Under the pieces are notes generated by a model. That model saw only the letters and a list, made by a program, of their open reading frames with translations. It did not search any database and was not told the origin of the DNA. The position numbers and the translations under genes are program-made. DNA of 64,000 nt. Source: Arbacia lixula (Eukaryota > Echinodermata > Echinoidea > Arbacioida > Arbaciidae). Numbering within the stretch: position 1 is the first letter of the stretch; each line of letters opens with the position of its first letter. The DNA is taken from the NCBI GenBank assembly GCA_963669155.1, contig OZ022597.1, forward strand, positions 10,806,811-10,870,810, read 5' to 3'. Below, in pieces: positions 23,901-35,900 of this stretch.

Positions 23901-26900
23901 TCTGGAAGTTCATGGAGAGATAAAGGAAGGCCGGAAACATCTGTTAAACACCTCAAATCATTTAACTTTCTAGTTTGATGATCACTTATGGTTATTTATA
24001 ATTCTCTTTGTAATTTTGCTGATTTCTTACGAGTAGGATGCAAGTTGATGGTGCTAGAAAGTAAAGACCAGACTTTTCTGAACTTTTACATTTTTTGCGG
24101 GGAATTTATTTTGGTGCAAAGTACTTTACACATGGTTGTAGATGTAGTTTATTTTTATTTAAAGGTTTGTATTTGGGGTGTAATTTTGAACCACATTTAG
24201 CAATCATTATCTTGTTCTTGTCTCTCTGTAATTACCTTTGAGTGGTTACACATGTACAGAAAAAAATATACAATTTTGACTACTTTTCCATTGATCCTTT
24301 ATGTACAATGCTTGATGTAGACTGTACATACTTACAGTTGAGGCCAAAAAATTCAAAGAAAAGTTAACACTTGCCAAACATCATAAAATTTACTGTATCT
24401 TATAAAATATTTGTGCTATCATGACAAATTTGATATCGAACAAATGAGTACATTTATGTCATGCCCCTTCACCACATTGTTTTGTCAACTGGAGCTGAAA
24501 AATATTTAGGTGTCATTATTTCCCAAAAAATATTCATATTTTAGACAAATTAAAAATTAAAATTTGACAAAAACATTTCATATTTGTGTTAGTTACTTCT
24601 CAACACAAACATTTCAGATTACACCTTTTTGTTCCGTGGTGATATATGATAGAATATGTAATATAAATCATAGATTTTGACATTTATATATCTCTATGAA
24701 ACGATGTTTGAAAATATGATAAACAATAGAATACATTTAGCATGAAAAGTACTTTTTTTTCTTCAAAGAAAATTCCACCTGAAATATAATCTAATCTGAA
24801 CGGCATCCCAATCATGTGAAAGAGCTGAATACGCTCTTTCATTTGATACCAAACTTGTCACGGTAGCATTTATATTTCTGAAGATATAAATTTTACAATG
24901 TTTGACAAGCGAACAAATTTTACTGAATTCTATGGGTGTATGTAAACTTTTGGCCTCAACTGTACATGCACGATTATCGGTTAGTAGTAATACCATAAAA
25001 CAAATAGAAGGTGGCCTCCTGTGTACAATTTAATTAGAAGGCACTGTTGGGCGCTAGCACGGTAAGTGATATTGGTTCTGGAGTGGAGATGGTGCACATT
25101 TGTAATGCTTTGCAGTGTGCAGTGTATGCTAGGTATGCGCTGCTAGCCTGGGCTCCAAGCTGCCGGACATTTCTGATCCTAACTGATTAATAGAGTCTAG
25201 TACTCTGAAGGTGCGTCTTCATTAGCCCGATCAGACGAAATAGTGAGCTATTTTGCTGATCTGGGGAACTAGCCTGAAGTTGCAATCGCGTCTTCATTAG
25301 CTCGAAACTCGGGATGCATAAATTATCCCGATGTTCGCACATGCGTAGTGTGCGACGGGAATAGGCCACGACTGTGTGGCTTCGGTTGTGACCTCGCATT
25401 CACGCACGTATAAAAACTTGACGTAAACAATGCTCGTGCGCGTGGTGCGTGCTAGGGTCGGAAAATTTTGGGGCTAATGAAGACGCTCCGAGCTAGCTCG
25501 AGCTATTTCGCGAACTAGCTGGAGCTAGCTCCATCTTTTCTTGAGAAATTTTCTCGACCAAATAGCTCGCTATTTTGCCTGATCTGGCTAATGACAACGC
25601 AAATAGCGAGCTATTTCGTGATCTGGCTAGCTAACCCGATCAGAACAAGCTCGCTATTTCGCCCACATCGGGCTAATGAAGACGCCCCTTAAGACTAGTT
25701 TCTGTGTCATCCTGCTCTTTCCTTGGCTCAGGCGAGCCAGAGAGGAAATTGAGAATGATTAGTCTACTGCAGCCAGACCCCTTCATTGAAAAGCGTGGTG
25801 TAGAAATGCCAAACAGACTGGAAGCCAGGCTAATGCTGTGGTTTAGGTATGAGAGTGGTTGAGGGAGGAGGAAGCTTAAGGGTTTGTTTCATGGTAAGGG
25901 AAGTATCGGTGCAGCATGGCATTGACACCATGTACTTATTGTGAACCCTCTTGAGGTTGTCTGTTTTGCCTCATGTTGCTCTCTTTCTTTCTCTGTCTGT
26001 CTCCCTCTCTCTCTCCCTCTCTGTCTCTGTCTCTCTCTCTTTCACTTTCGTTCTTTCTCTCTCTCTTTCACTTTCGTTCTTTCTCTCTCTCTCCCTCCCT
26101 CTCTCCCTCCCTCTCTCCCTCCCTCCCTCTCCCTCTCCCTCTCCCTCTCCCTCCCCCCCTGTCCCTCTCCCTCTCCCTCTCCCTCTCCCTCTCCCTCTCT
26201 CTCTCTCTCTCCCTCTTCCTCTCCCTGTCCCTGTCCCTGTCCCTCTCCCTCTCCCTCTCTCTCTTTCTCTCCCTCTTCCTCTCCCTCTCCCTCTCCCTCT
26301 CTCCCTCTCCCTCTCCCTCTCTCCCTCTCCCTCTCCCTCTCTCCCTCTCCCTCTCCCTCTCCCTCTCCCTCTTCCTCTTCCTCTCCCTCTCCCTCTCCCT
26401 CTCCCTTTCCCTCTCCCTCTCCCTCTCCCTCTCCCTCCCTCTCCCCCTCTATCTCTCTCCCTCTCTTCAGTGTATGTCTCTCTCTCTCCCTCTCACTCTG
26501 TCTGTCCTCCCTACCTCCTTCCTCCTCTAACTCCCTCAAGTGAAGGAATACATGATGTTTGATGGGCTGTGTAGCTGTGTTTATTGTACATCCTTTCCAT
26601 GTTTTTATATATATTTTGTTTTGCTCTCTCTCAGGTACAAGAAGAACCTGAAGGCACTGTATATCGTGCACCCGTCTCAGATCGTCAAGATGATCTGGGG
26701 TGTCTTCCGCCACCTGGTCAGCACCAAGTTCAGCCGGAAGGTTACCTACGTCCACTTCCTGTCCGAGCTGGAACAGCAGCTGGACCTTAAACGTGTCGAG
26801 ATTCCCCAGCTCATCAAAGAGTGCGTCCAAGTTTTTTTCATCATTCCTAACTCTTGTATCCCTCCGCAACATTTACGTCAATTTTGCTGATGCATACTGA

Positions 26901-29900
26901 TACCTGTGCATATGAACCCACTCAAATAATTCAGTATTTGCTTCCTCCTTTTTTCTGGCAATTTTGCACATCAAGACCTAGTGAAAATACCGGTAAGGGA
27001 ATTTTATGAAAGATGGCGTTCTGGCATGTGATTCGCTAATCACAATATTCGTATTGCTTAGCAGAGCATGTCATCATATTGTCTTTGCCTTAGCTAGGGG
27101 TGTTGGGATCGTCTACCATGTCAAAAAACTGCAATATTTCGGCTTTTTCAGTGAATATGAAGTATGTTTTAAAAGCTCCACAGCAACTTTCTTGCTGACG
27201 TGCATCAGTCATGTTTTTATAATGATTATGGTTTATGAGCGGGGCTACTGTCATAATATCACACAAGGAGTACAGTACAATGCAAAGGTCATTTGAAGTG
27301 ACAGGAGGTACTTTTGTAGCGGCTGTATTATTTCTTTTCAATTCTTTGACTCATGAATACAATTAAGAGAATGAAAGCCTCTTTCACACACCAGAAAAAA
27401 AAGTGAGATTGCAAGATATTTGCGTGTGTGAACTTTGCAGTTCTTCTTGCGATTTTTCAAAACCCTCACAATAATTTGCCGAGTGCTGCATGTGTGAATC
27501 TGTTGCGGATTGAAAATCGCTTTATATATCCCACAATGCACAGCGCATAATGTAAACATCTATTTGCTAGTCTGTCATCTCTTCGCAGATTCCCTTCGCT
27601 TGCACGCGTGCAGTACCATATGGAAACACGGAAAGACAAAGTGTTGTGTTTTTCGCACGATATTGTTACTATTTATTGTTTCTAGTCATAGTGCCCTACG
27701 GGTCACACAGTATAGGGCTAAGATTGATTGAAAGGACAAAAGGTTGTGTATTTTGTAGTAACCTGAATTGATTCTGTTTGTTGTTCAGTCATAATGCCAG
27801 GCTGGTTGCTCAGTACAAGGCAAAGATTAGTCATAACCTGAATTATTTCTGTTTGTTGTTTTTAGTCATGATGCCAGGCTGGTCGCTCAGTACAAGGCAA
27901 AGATTAGTCATAACCTGAATTATTTCTGTTTGTTGATTTAGTCATGATGCCAGGCTGGTCGCTCAGTACAAGGCGAAGATTAGTCATAACCTGAATTATT
28001 TCTGTTTGTTGTTTTTAGTCATGATGCCAGGCTGGTTGCTCAATACAAGGCGAAGATTAGTCATAACCTGAATTATTTCTGTTTGTTGTTTTTATTCACG
28101 ATGCTAGGCTGGTCGCTCAGTACAAGGCAAAGATTAGTCATAACCTGAATTATTTCTGTTTGTTGATTCAGTCATGATGCCAGATTGGTCGCTCAGTACA
28201 AGGCAAAGACTAGTCATAAGCTGAATTATTTCTGTTTGTTCTTCAGTTATAATGCCAGGCTGGTCACTCAGTACAAGGCAAAGATTAGTCATAACCTGAA
28301 TTATTTCTGTTTGTTGTCTCAGTCACGATGCCAGATTGGTCGCTCAGTACAAGGCAATGATTAGTCATAACCTGAATTATTTCTGTTTGTTGTTTCAGTC
28401 ACGATGCCAGACTGGTCGCTCAATACAAGGCAAAGCACTCTGTACCACAGCCTGCTTCAACCAGCCCTGATGGTCTTGATCAAAGCACAGAAGTCTTACC
28501 CACTCAGCAATTTGGAGTCTCCCTCGAATAGTGAGTAAAAATCCAGAAAACGAACTTACAGTTTGACGTTAGTTGTGACTTGGGTCCTCCACGATCCCTA
28601 TCTGTGATTAGCACTCTGTACTACAACCCCCTTCAACCAGTCCAGGGCCCCGTTGCATAAAACTTACCATTGATGGTAACTCTGCCATCAATGGTAACTA
28701 CCATAGTGATACCGCTCGAAAGCCAATCAATTCAAGGTTTGCAGAGAAGTTGCCATTGGAAGCGATGTTGCCATCAATGGCAAGTTTTATGCAACAGGGC
28801 CCTGATGGTCTTGGACAAAGCACGGAAGTCTAAACCACTGAGCAGTTTGGAGTCTCTCTCGAATAGTGAGTTCAAAAACTGGGGTGAGATCCTGAAAGCA
28901 AACTTACAGTTTGACATTAGTTGCAACTTGGGTCCTCAACGATCCCTATCTGTGATTAGCACCCTGTAGTACAACCCCTTCAACCAGTCCATTGCCCCAT
29001 TGCATAAAACTTACCATTAATGGTAACTCTGCCATCAATGGTAACTACCATAGTGATACCGCTCGATAGCCAATCAATTCAAGGTTTGCAGAGAAGTTGC
29101 CATTGGAAGCAATGTTGCCATCAATGGCAAGTTTTATGCAACAGGGCCCAGATGGTCTTGGACAAAGCACAGAGGTCTTTCCCACTCAGCAGTTTGGAGT
29201 CTTTCTCGAATAGTGAGTTAAAAAAACGTCGTGGGATAGAGGAAACAAACTTACAGTTTGACGTTAGTTGTGACTTGGGTCCTCAACGATCCCTATCTTT
29301 GATTAGCACTCCGTAGTACAACGCCCTTCAACCAGTCCGGGGCCCGTTGCATAAAACTTACCATTAATGGTAACTCTGCCATCAACGGTAACTACCATGG
29401 TGATACCGCTCGATAGCCAATCAAATTCAAGGTTTCCATAGAAGTCACCATTGGAAGCAATGTTGCCATCAATGGCAAGTTTTATACAACAGGGCCCTGG
29501 TGGTCTTGGACAAAGCACAGAGGTCTTTCCCACTCAGCAGTTTGGAGTGTCTCTTGAATTGTGAGTTCAAAAACCATTGTGGGATCCAGAAAACAAACTT
29601 ACAGTTTGATGTTACTAATAAATACTATTTAGAAAATAGCAAAACTTTCGGTAACACCATGTGGTTGTATTCTTTCGGATAATTGGCCCACTTATGGGGT
29701 GAAGAAAGGAAAGGAAAGTGAAAAGTGAAAAGGAGAGGTGAATTTTTATATTTTATAACACTTACACAAGACTATTTTTAGCTTTAGTTTTCGGTATTTT
29801 AAACCGAAAATGAATGGGATGGAATGGAAGTAGAAGAAGAGGGTGGGTGTTGATGAAAGTTGTGAACTAGTCACAAAGTAGTGATAAAGAGAAAAGAAAA

Positions 29901-32900
29901 GAAAAGAAAAAGAGAAAAGTGTAGAAAAGTTATAGTCAGTTCTGCAACTAACTATAGATTTCTTTCAAAATCTGAAAGAGGGAGTATCAGTCTCGACGTT
30001 TCGGGCAGTTTGCTCTGTCCGTCATCCGGAGAATAACTCGAAGAAACTAACGAGCGCGCCGGGTATTTATGTGATCCGAAGGGATCCGAAATAACCCGAG
30101 AGTGTCCGAAATCAGCCAATAGGAATATAGCGTTTCGGCGCGAATGTGCTGTGTGCACTAGAGCGTGAAACAGCTGAATAGGTGCGAAAGTGCGGCGCGA
30201 ATGCGCGGTGCGCACTGAAGCGCGAAACGGCGCGAAAGCGCGGCGCATTCAATTCCCCGAGCCTTCGGGTAGGTCGTCGTCCCGTGTGCGTTGTGCGTGG
30301 TGGTGCTGCCGGTGTGCGTGGTGAAGAAGTGGCATCCAGACATCGCTGATCACAAGTCCGCTCTCCTGTGGTACCGTGTCGTGTTGAAGAATCTCGATGG
30401 CTTCTCTCACGCGCCGGGTGTGCCAGTGCTTAATGGATGTGATGAGTTCTGCGTTGGACCAGTCGATGCGATGATTCTGTTGCTGAGCATGTTTGACGAT
30501 AGCTGATTTCTCCCACTCGTTCCGTCTAAAGCTGGTCTGGTGTTCCTTGAGTCTGGTCCTAAGGCTTCTTCCGGTTTCTCCAACGTAGAACTGACCGCAT
30601 TCACACGGTATCTTGTAGACTCCTGGTTGAGTGTCCGGCGGCTTCCTGTCTTTGTGGGTGAAGAGCTTGGAGTGCAGCTTACCTGAAGATCGGTGCCTGA
30701 CCTGGATGTTGACGTTCTTGAGAATCCGCTGAATCTTGTGAGAAGCTTGTCCTATGTAAGGGAGAAAAACTGAAGCTAAATGTGGCGGAGGAGGAGTGCG
30801 CGGACGAGGTAGAGATGTCTTCACCTTTCGAGGTGGGTATCCGTTGATGCTGGTGAGCGCTGTCTTGATGTGCTGAAGCTCTTATTGAAGGTGTTCCTCG
30901 TCGCTGATGTCGTGTGCTCGCCGGATGAGAGTACTGGATACTGACTGTAAAACAGAAGGGTGATGAAACGATTTAAAATTGAGGTACCTGTCCGTGTGCG
31001 TCGGTTTCCGGTAGACTTGGTGTGATGCCTTTCCCTCAGCTGTCCTTGTAATGCGTACGTCTAGAAATGGGATGGAAAGATCCTGCTCTATCTCCATGGT
31101 GAACTTGATGCTTGGGTGCCTGTGATTAAGATGGTAAAGAAATTCCTGGAGATCAGTTCTGCTGTGCTGCCACACGACGAAAATATCATCAACATATCTA
31201 ACCCATAATTTGGGGCAGAGAGTCGATGTTTGAAGTGCTGCTGTCTCAAATTCCTCCATGTAGATGTTGGCGACGATGGGGGAGAGAGGTGACCCCATTG
31301 CTGCTCCTTCAACCTGTTTGTAAAAAGAGTTACGCCACTGGAATGAAGTCGAGTTGAGGCATGTGAGAAGTAGATCCTGGATGTGCTCTGGAGACATAGC
31401 TGTCCGTTCTGGTAGGGCGTCGTCTTCCTCTAGTCTTTGTCGGATGATACTGCAGGCTTCTGAAACAGGAACATTGGTGAAGAGAGATTCAACATCAAAA
31501 CTGACAAGCGTATCTGTAGGACAGATTTGAATTGCGTTGAGTTTCTCAATGAAATGCTTGGAGTTGGCGATGTGATGAGATGAGTTCCCAACAAGTGGTT
31601 GAAGAATCGTAGCAAGATGTCGAGCCGTGTCGTATGTCGGAGATCCCCTTGTTGCGACGATGGGCCTAAGTGGCGTATCTGGCTTGTGTATTTAAGGTTG
31701 TCCAAAGATCACAGGGCAGGTTGATGACGAACATCGAAGCTTGAAGTATAACGGCTTGGGTATGATGTCCTCTCGATGAAGTTTCAGCAATTTCTCGTTG
31801 ATTCTCCTTTCTGTAGCAGCCGTTGGATCTCTGGACAGTTTGGTGTAGGTTGAAGTGTTGAGGAGGCTCTCCATCTTGCTGTCGTATTCGTCCTGTCGCA
31901 TGATGACTGTTGCGTTTCCCTTGTCGGCCTTGAGAATGTGGATGGATGGATCCCTACGAAGTCCTTGGATGGCAGCTCGTTCTTCCTTGCTGATGTTGGC
32001 TCTAGGTGGCTTGGCAGTAGAGAGAACCTGTGAAACTTGAAATCTAACGCTGTCAGCTGTTGTCTTGTTCAAAACACGAAGATTAGGCTCAATTTGCTGA
32101 ATGACCTCTGCGAAAGGAATTTTCTTAGGTGCCACAGCAAAATTGAGACCAAGTTGTAAAACTTTTTGTTCGTCTTCAGAGAGGCTCCGGTCGCTGAGGT
32201 TGATGACAGTCTTCCTCCTGGCTGGTGCTGACGTATCCGCTGGTTGTTCTCTAGTAGGGTGCAATGTGCTAAATTTCCGGAGCTGCTTGGCCCTAGACCT
32301 ATTAAAGGTCTTCTTGTAGATTTCGTCGTTAAATGCCCCAATCTTCTTGAAGTCTTCTTGGCTCAGCTTTCCTTGTAGTAGAATCTGGAGTGAGTCGATG
32401 TCCTGGGTAACGACGTGTAGCTGCTCTCTGGTGTGGCTGATCCGTTCTCTGGTGAGGGCCATGCTTGCTTCCTTGACATCTCTACCTCGTCCGCGCACTC
32501 CTCCTCCGCCACATTTAGCTTCAGTTTTTCTCCCTTACATAGGACAAGCTTCTCACAAGATTCAGCGGATTCTCAAGAACGTCAACATCCAGGTCAGGCA
32601 CCGATCTTCAGGTAAGCTGCACTCCAAGCTCTTCACCCACAAAGACAGGAAGCCGCCGGACACTCAACCAGGAGTCTACAAGATACCGTGTGAATGCGGT
32701 CAGTTCTACGTTGGAGAAACCGGAAGAAGCCTTAGGACCAGACTCAAGGAACACCAGACCAGCTTTAGACGGAACGAGTGGGAGAAATCAGCTATCGTCA
32801 AACATGCTCAGCAACAGAATCATCGCATCGACTGGTCCAACGCAGAACTCATCACATCCATTAAGCACTGGCACACCCGGCGCGTGAGAGAAGCCATCGA

Positions 32901-35900
32901 GATTCTTCAACACGACATGGTACCACAGGAGAGCGGACTTGTGATCAGCGATGTCTGGATGCCACTTCTTCACCACGCACACCGGCAGCACCACCACGCA
33001 CAACGCACACGGGACGACGACCTACCCGAAGGCTCGGGGAATTGAATGCGCCGCGCTTTCGCGCCGTTTCGCGCTTCAGTGCGCACCGCGCATTCGCGCC
33101 GCACTTTCGCACCTATTCAGCTGTTTCACGCTCTAGTGCACACAGCACATTCGCGCCGAAACGCTATATTCCTATTGGCTGATTTCGGACACTCTCGGGT
33201 TATTTCGGATCCCTTCGGATCACATAAATACCCGGCGCGCTCGTTAGTTTCTTCGAGTTATTCTCCGGATGACGGACAGAGCACACTGCCCGAAACGTCG
33301 AGACTGATACTCCCTCTTTCAGATTTTGAAAGAAATCTATAGTTAGTTGCAGAACTGACTATAACTTTTCTACACTTTTCTCTTTTTCTTTTCTTTTCTT
33401 TTCTCTTTATCACTACTTTGTGACTAGTTCACAACTTTCATCAACACCCACCCTCTTCTTCTACTTCCATTCCATCCCATTCATTTTCGGTTTAAAATAC
33501 CGAAAACTAAAGCTAAAAATAGTCTTGTGTAAGTGTTATAAAATATAAAAATTCACCTCTCCTTTTCACTTTTCACTTTCCTTTCCTTTCTTCACCCCAT
33601 AAGTGGGCCAATTATCCGAAAGAATACAACCACATGGTGTTACCGAAAGTTTTGCTATTTGCTAAATAGTATTTATTAGTACACTCTCACCATGGAAACA
33701 TTCAAAGAACATTTAGTTTGATGTTAGTTGTGACTTGGGTCCTTGACGAGCCCTATCTGTGATTAGCACTCTGTAGTATAACCCCCTTCAACCAGTCCAT
33801 GGCCCCATTACATAAAACTTACCATTTATGGTAACTCTGCCATCAACGGTAACTACCATGGTGATACCGCTCGATAGCCAATCAATTCAAGGTTTGCAGA
33901 GAAGTTACCATTGGAAGCAATGTTACCAGCAATGTCAATTTTAATGCAACAGGGCCCAGAATGTTTTGGACAAAGCACAGAGATCTTCCTCCCTCAGTTG
34001 TTTGGAGCATCTCTTGAATTGTGAGCTCAAAAACAGGGGTGGGATCCAAAAAACAAACTTAAGTTTGACTTCAGTTATTGCTTTACTTTTTTCACGGCAG
34101 GTTTCGTGACATTTCATAAATCATTATTCTTGTAATAATCTTTGGAATATTTAATGAGAATTTTACTTTTAGACTAATTTGGACCTAAAAATGTGTGTGT
34201 ATCAGATAATTCATTCAGAACACAAAACAATGACCAATATCAATCCCCTAGCAACTGTCATCAAAGTGTCATTAATAAGGCATGATTCTTCTGGCAGAAA
34301 AGAATTTGTGAGTTGACATGTGTAATGCACACAAATTAATTAAATTCAAATTTGTCCAAAAGTGAAATCTTGTGAAATATTCACAGGATTACTACAAGAA
34401 AACTATTTGATGAAATGTCACAAAACCTACTTCTAAAAAAAATTGACATCCCTTCACTGTATGATGTGTCAATTTCAGCTTTATTTGAGTTGTAACTTTA
34501 TATTTTTGATTATTTATCAAAAGTATCATAGGTTTCTTTTAACTCCTAGTATAAGTTGCATGGAAGAAATCCCATTTGTTATCTGATGTCTTTCCTGCCA
34601 GAACTTGGTGAATGAATGATTGCATGAGTGAGATTTATTTTTTTATTAATTCATTGTCTCATTTTATATTTGCAGTCTACGAGAACACGGGGAGACGGAT
34701 CCCATACCCAAGGTTATTCGAGAAACTGTGGAGTACCTAAAACGAAATGGTGAGAAACTGTTTATTCGCCTTTTTGTCTCGCCTGAGCGAAGTTTGGCTG
34801 AGACCTAGTAATCGCTCTCCCTGTTAGTCTGTTACTAGTGTTAAAGGTTTGGTTTAACTTGCTCTCATTTTTTGTATTTCTGCATCAATTTTGTTCATAT
34901 GTAGTACGAATGATCCTTGGGTAATACCACCTGTGTATTGATGAGAATGATGAGGTCAAAGGTCATCTAGGCACCATTTGAAATATTTGAAAAAAAACGT
35001 AGTCCTGTTAATTGATTGCAAAATCAGGCGAGACACATGGTTTGCCAACCACCTTGTTTCTTTTTTTTTTTTTTCCCGGGAGGGGGGGGGGGGGGGGGGG
35101 CAAACGATTTATAATTTGATGTATGCTTTTTCACACACAACTTTATGGAAAAGATTGATTCCTTCATAAAAAAACAGAAAAGTGGTTAGAATTATACAGC
35201 ACACAACATATGGGAGAACACCTAGGAAGTGCTGTCACAAAATATGAACTTAAGGAAGTCATATTGTCGTCAAACCTTTGCTGTTATGTGGCTTCAATAT
35301 TTCTGCTATAATCAAAACCAATTGGACATCAGGGCGTACTTTCCCTTTGAGTATGACTTTGTTCTTTTTCTTCCAACTTGTGCAGGTCTGAGAACGGAGG
35401 GCTTGTTCAGACGATGTCCAAATGCAATAACGGTCAAGAAAGTGCACGGCATGTACAACAAAGGTAATACTGGTCTCTCGGTTTGGTGGAGTACTGCAGA
35501 ACTGCCATGTCTTCTTGATTTCGCAGGAGATTCCCAAAAAATAGACCAATATTATTGCAATGGATTTCATCACATCACCCAATCTCCCTAATTATTGATA
35601 GATTATTGTCATTAGGTTGTATGCATTTGACAGACATCTCCTTGATTTCTCATGAAATTTCCCCAAATCTTCCAGATTGTTGAAGTTCAAATTTGGGAGC
35701 TCTCTTACTCCACGACCTATTATTGGTTGCAGCGAACTTGCCAATTTCCAATTTTGGGGTCAACAACTCAGCCTAGTGCCAAAATATACTAACGACATTC
35801 AATGAAAGGAACTATGCGGCATATATTGTTTACTCTAATTTAATGTACAGATAGAATAGCTAAGCCCAGTATACAGTACATGGTCACCACCAAGCCGTGC

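Larger units (their letters stand above)
20997..25974. other. ARHGAP1 intron 4, remaining non-coding sequence
   Basis: Apart from the transposons listed, this stretch is AT-rich sequence with a poly-G run (21517-21530). A foldback-like segment with family A-like ACCATCAATGGTAACTACCA core lies at 23148-23272. I saw no exon that fits the phase-2 junction between exons 4 and 5. The ORF of about 150 codons near 21702-22166 has no recognisable domain and Phe/Cys/Ser-rich composition. Confidence 0.6.
29613..33681 (-). mobile_element. Penelope-like retroelement with 1,207-bp inverted arms
   Basis: The body (minus strand) encodes a reverse transcriptase with the YVDD site and a C-terminal GIY-YIG endonuclease, the hallmark of EN+ Penelope-like elements. 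The left arm, 29613-30819, and the right arm, 32475-33681, have equal length (1,207 bp) and are inverted. I noticed only a few substitutions between them. The right arm is a plus-strand, 5'-truncated copy carrying the endonuclease and 3' region. A 12-bp direct repeat AGTTTGATGTTA flanks the insertion (29603-29614 and 33715-33726), with 33 extra bases on the right side. Inverted partial copies are known for this class. Confidence 0.9.
28600..34030 (+). repeat. Four downstream copies of the exon 6 3' part and donor, each carrying a family A MITE
   Basis: Copies start at about 28609, 28960, 29306 and 33765 with GCACTCTGTAGTACAACCCC, corresponding to exon 6 from 28434. In each, family A (28645-28802, 28991-29149, 29339-29497, 33801-33957) interrupts the exon copy after CTTCAACCAGTCC. 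The remainder then resumes with TGGTCTTGGACAAAGCAC and CAGTTTGGAGTCTCTC plus a GTGAGT-like donor. About 100 bp of intron follow before the next copy. The Penelope-like element splits the third interval. Peptide frames across these units are not genes. Confidence 0.9.

Noticed and set aside
25941-26872. Overlapping Leu/Ser/Pro and Glu/Gly/Arg frames near exon 5
   Set aside because: They are translations of a homopyrimidine tract. The minus-strand frame also runs antisense through true exon 5.
28670-29682. Open frames of 60-100 codons starting [14 protein letters not shown]
   Set aside because: They are translations of family A MITEs joined to out-of-frame copies of ARHGAP1 exon 6.
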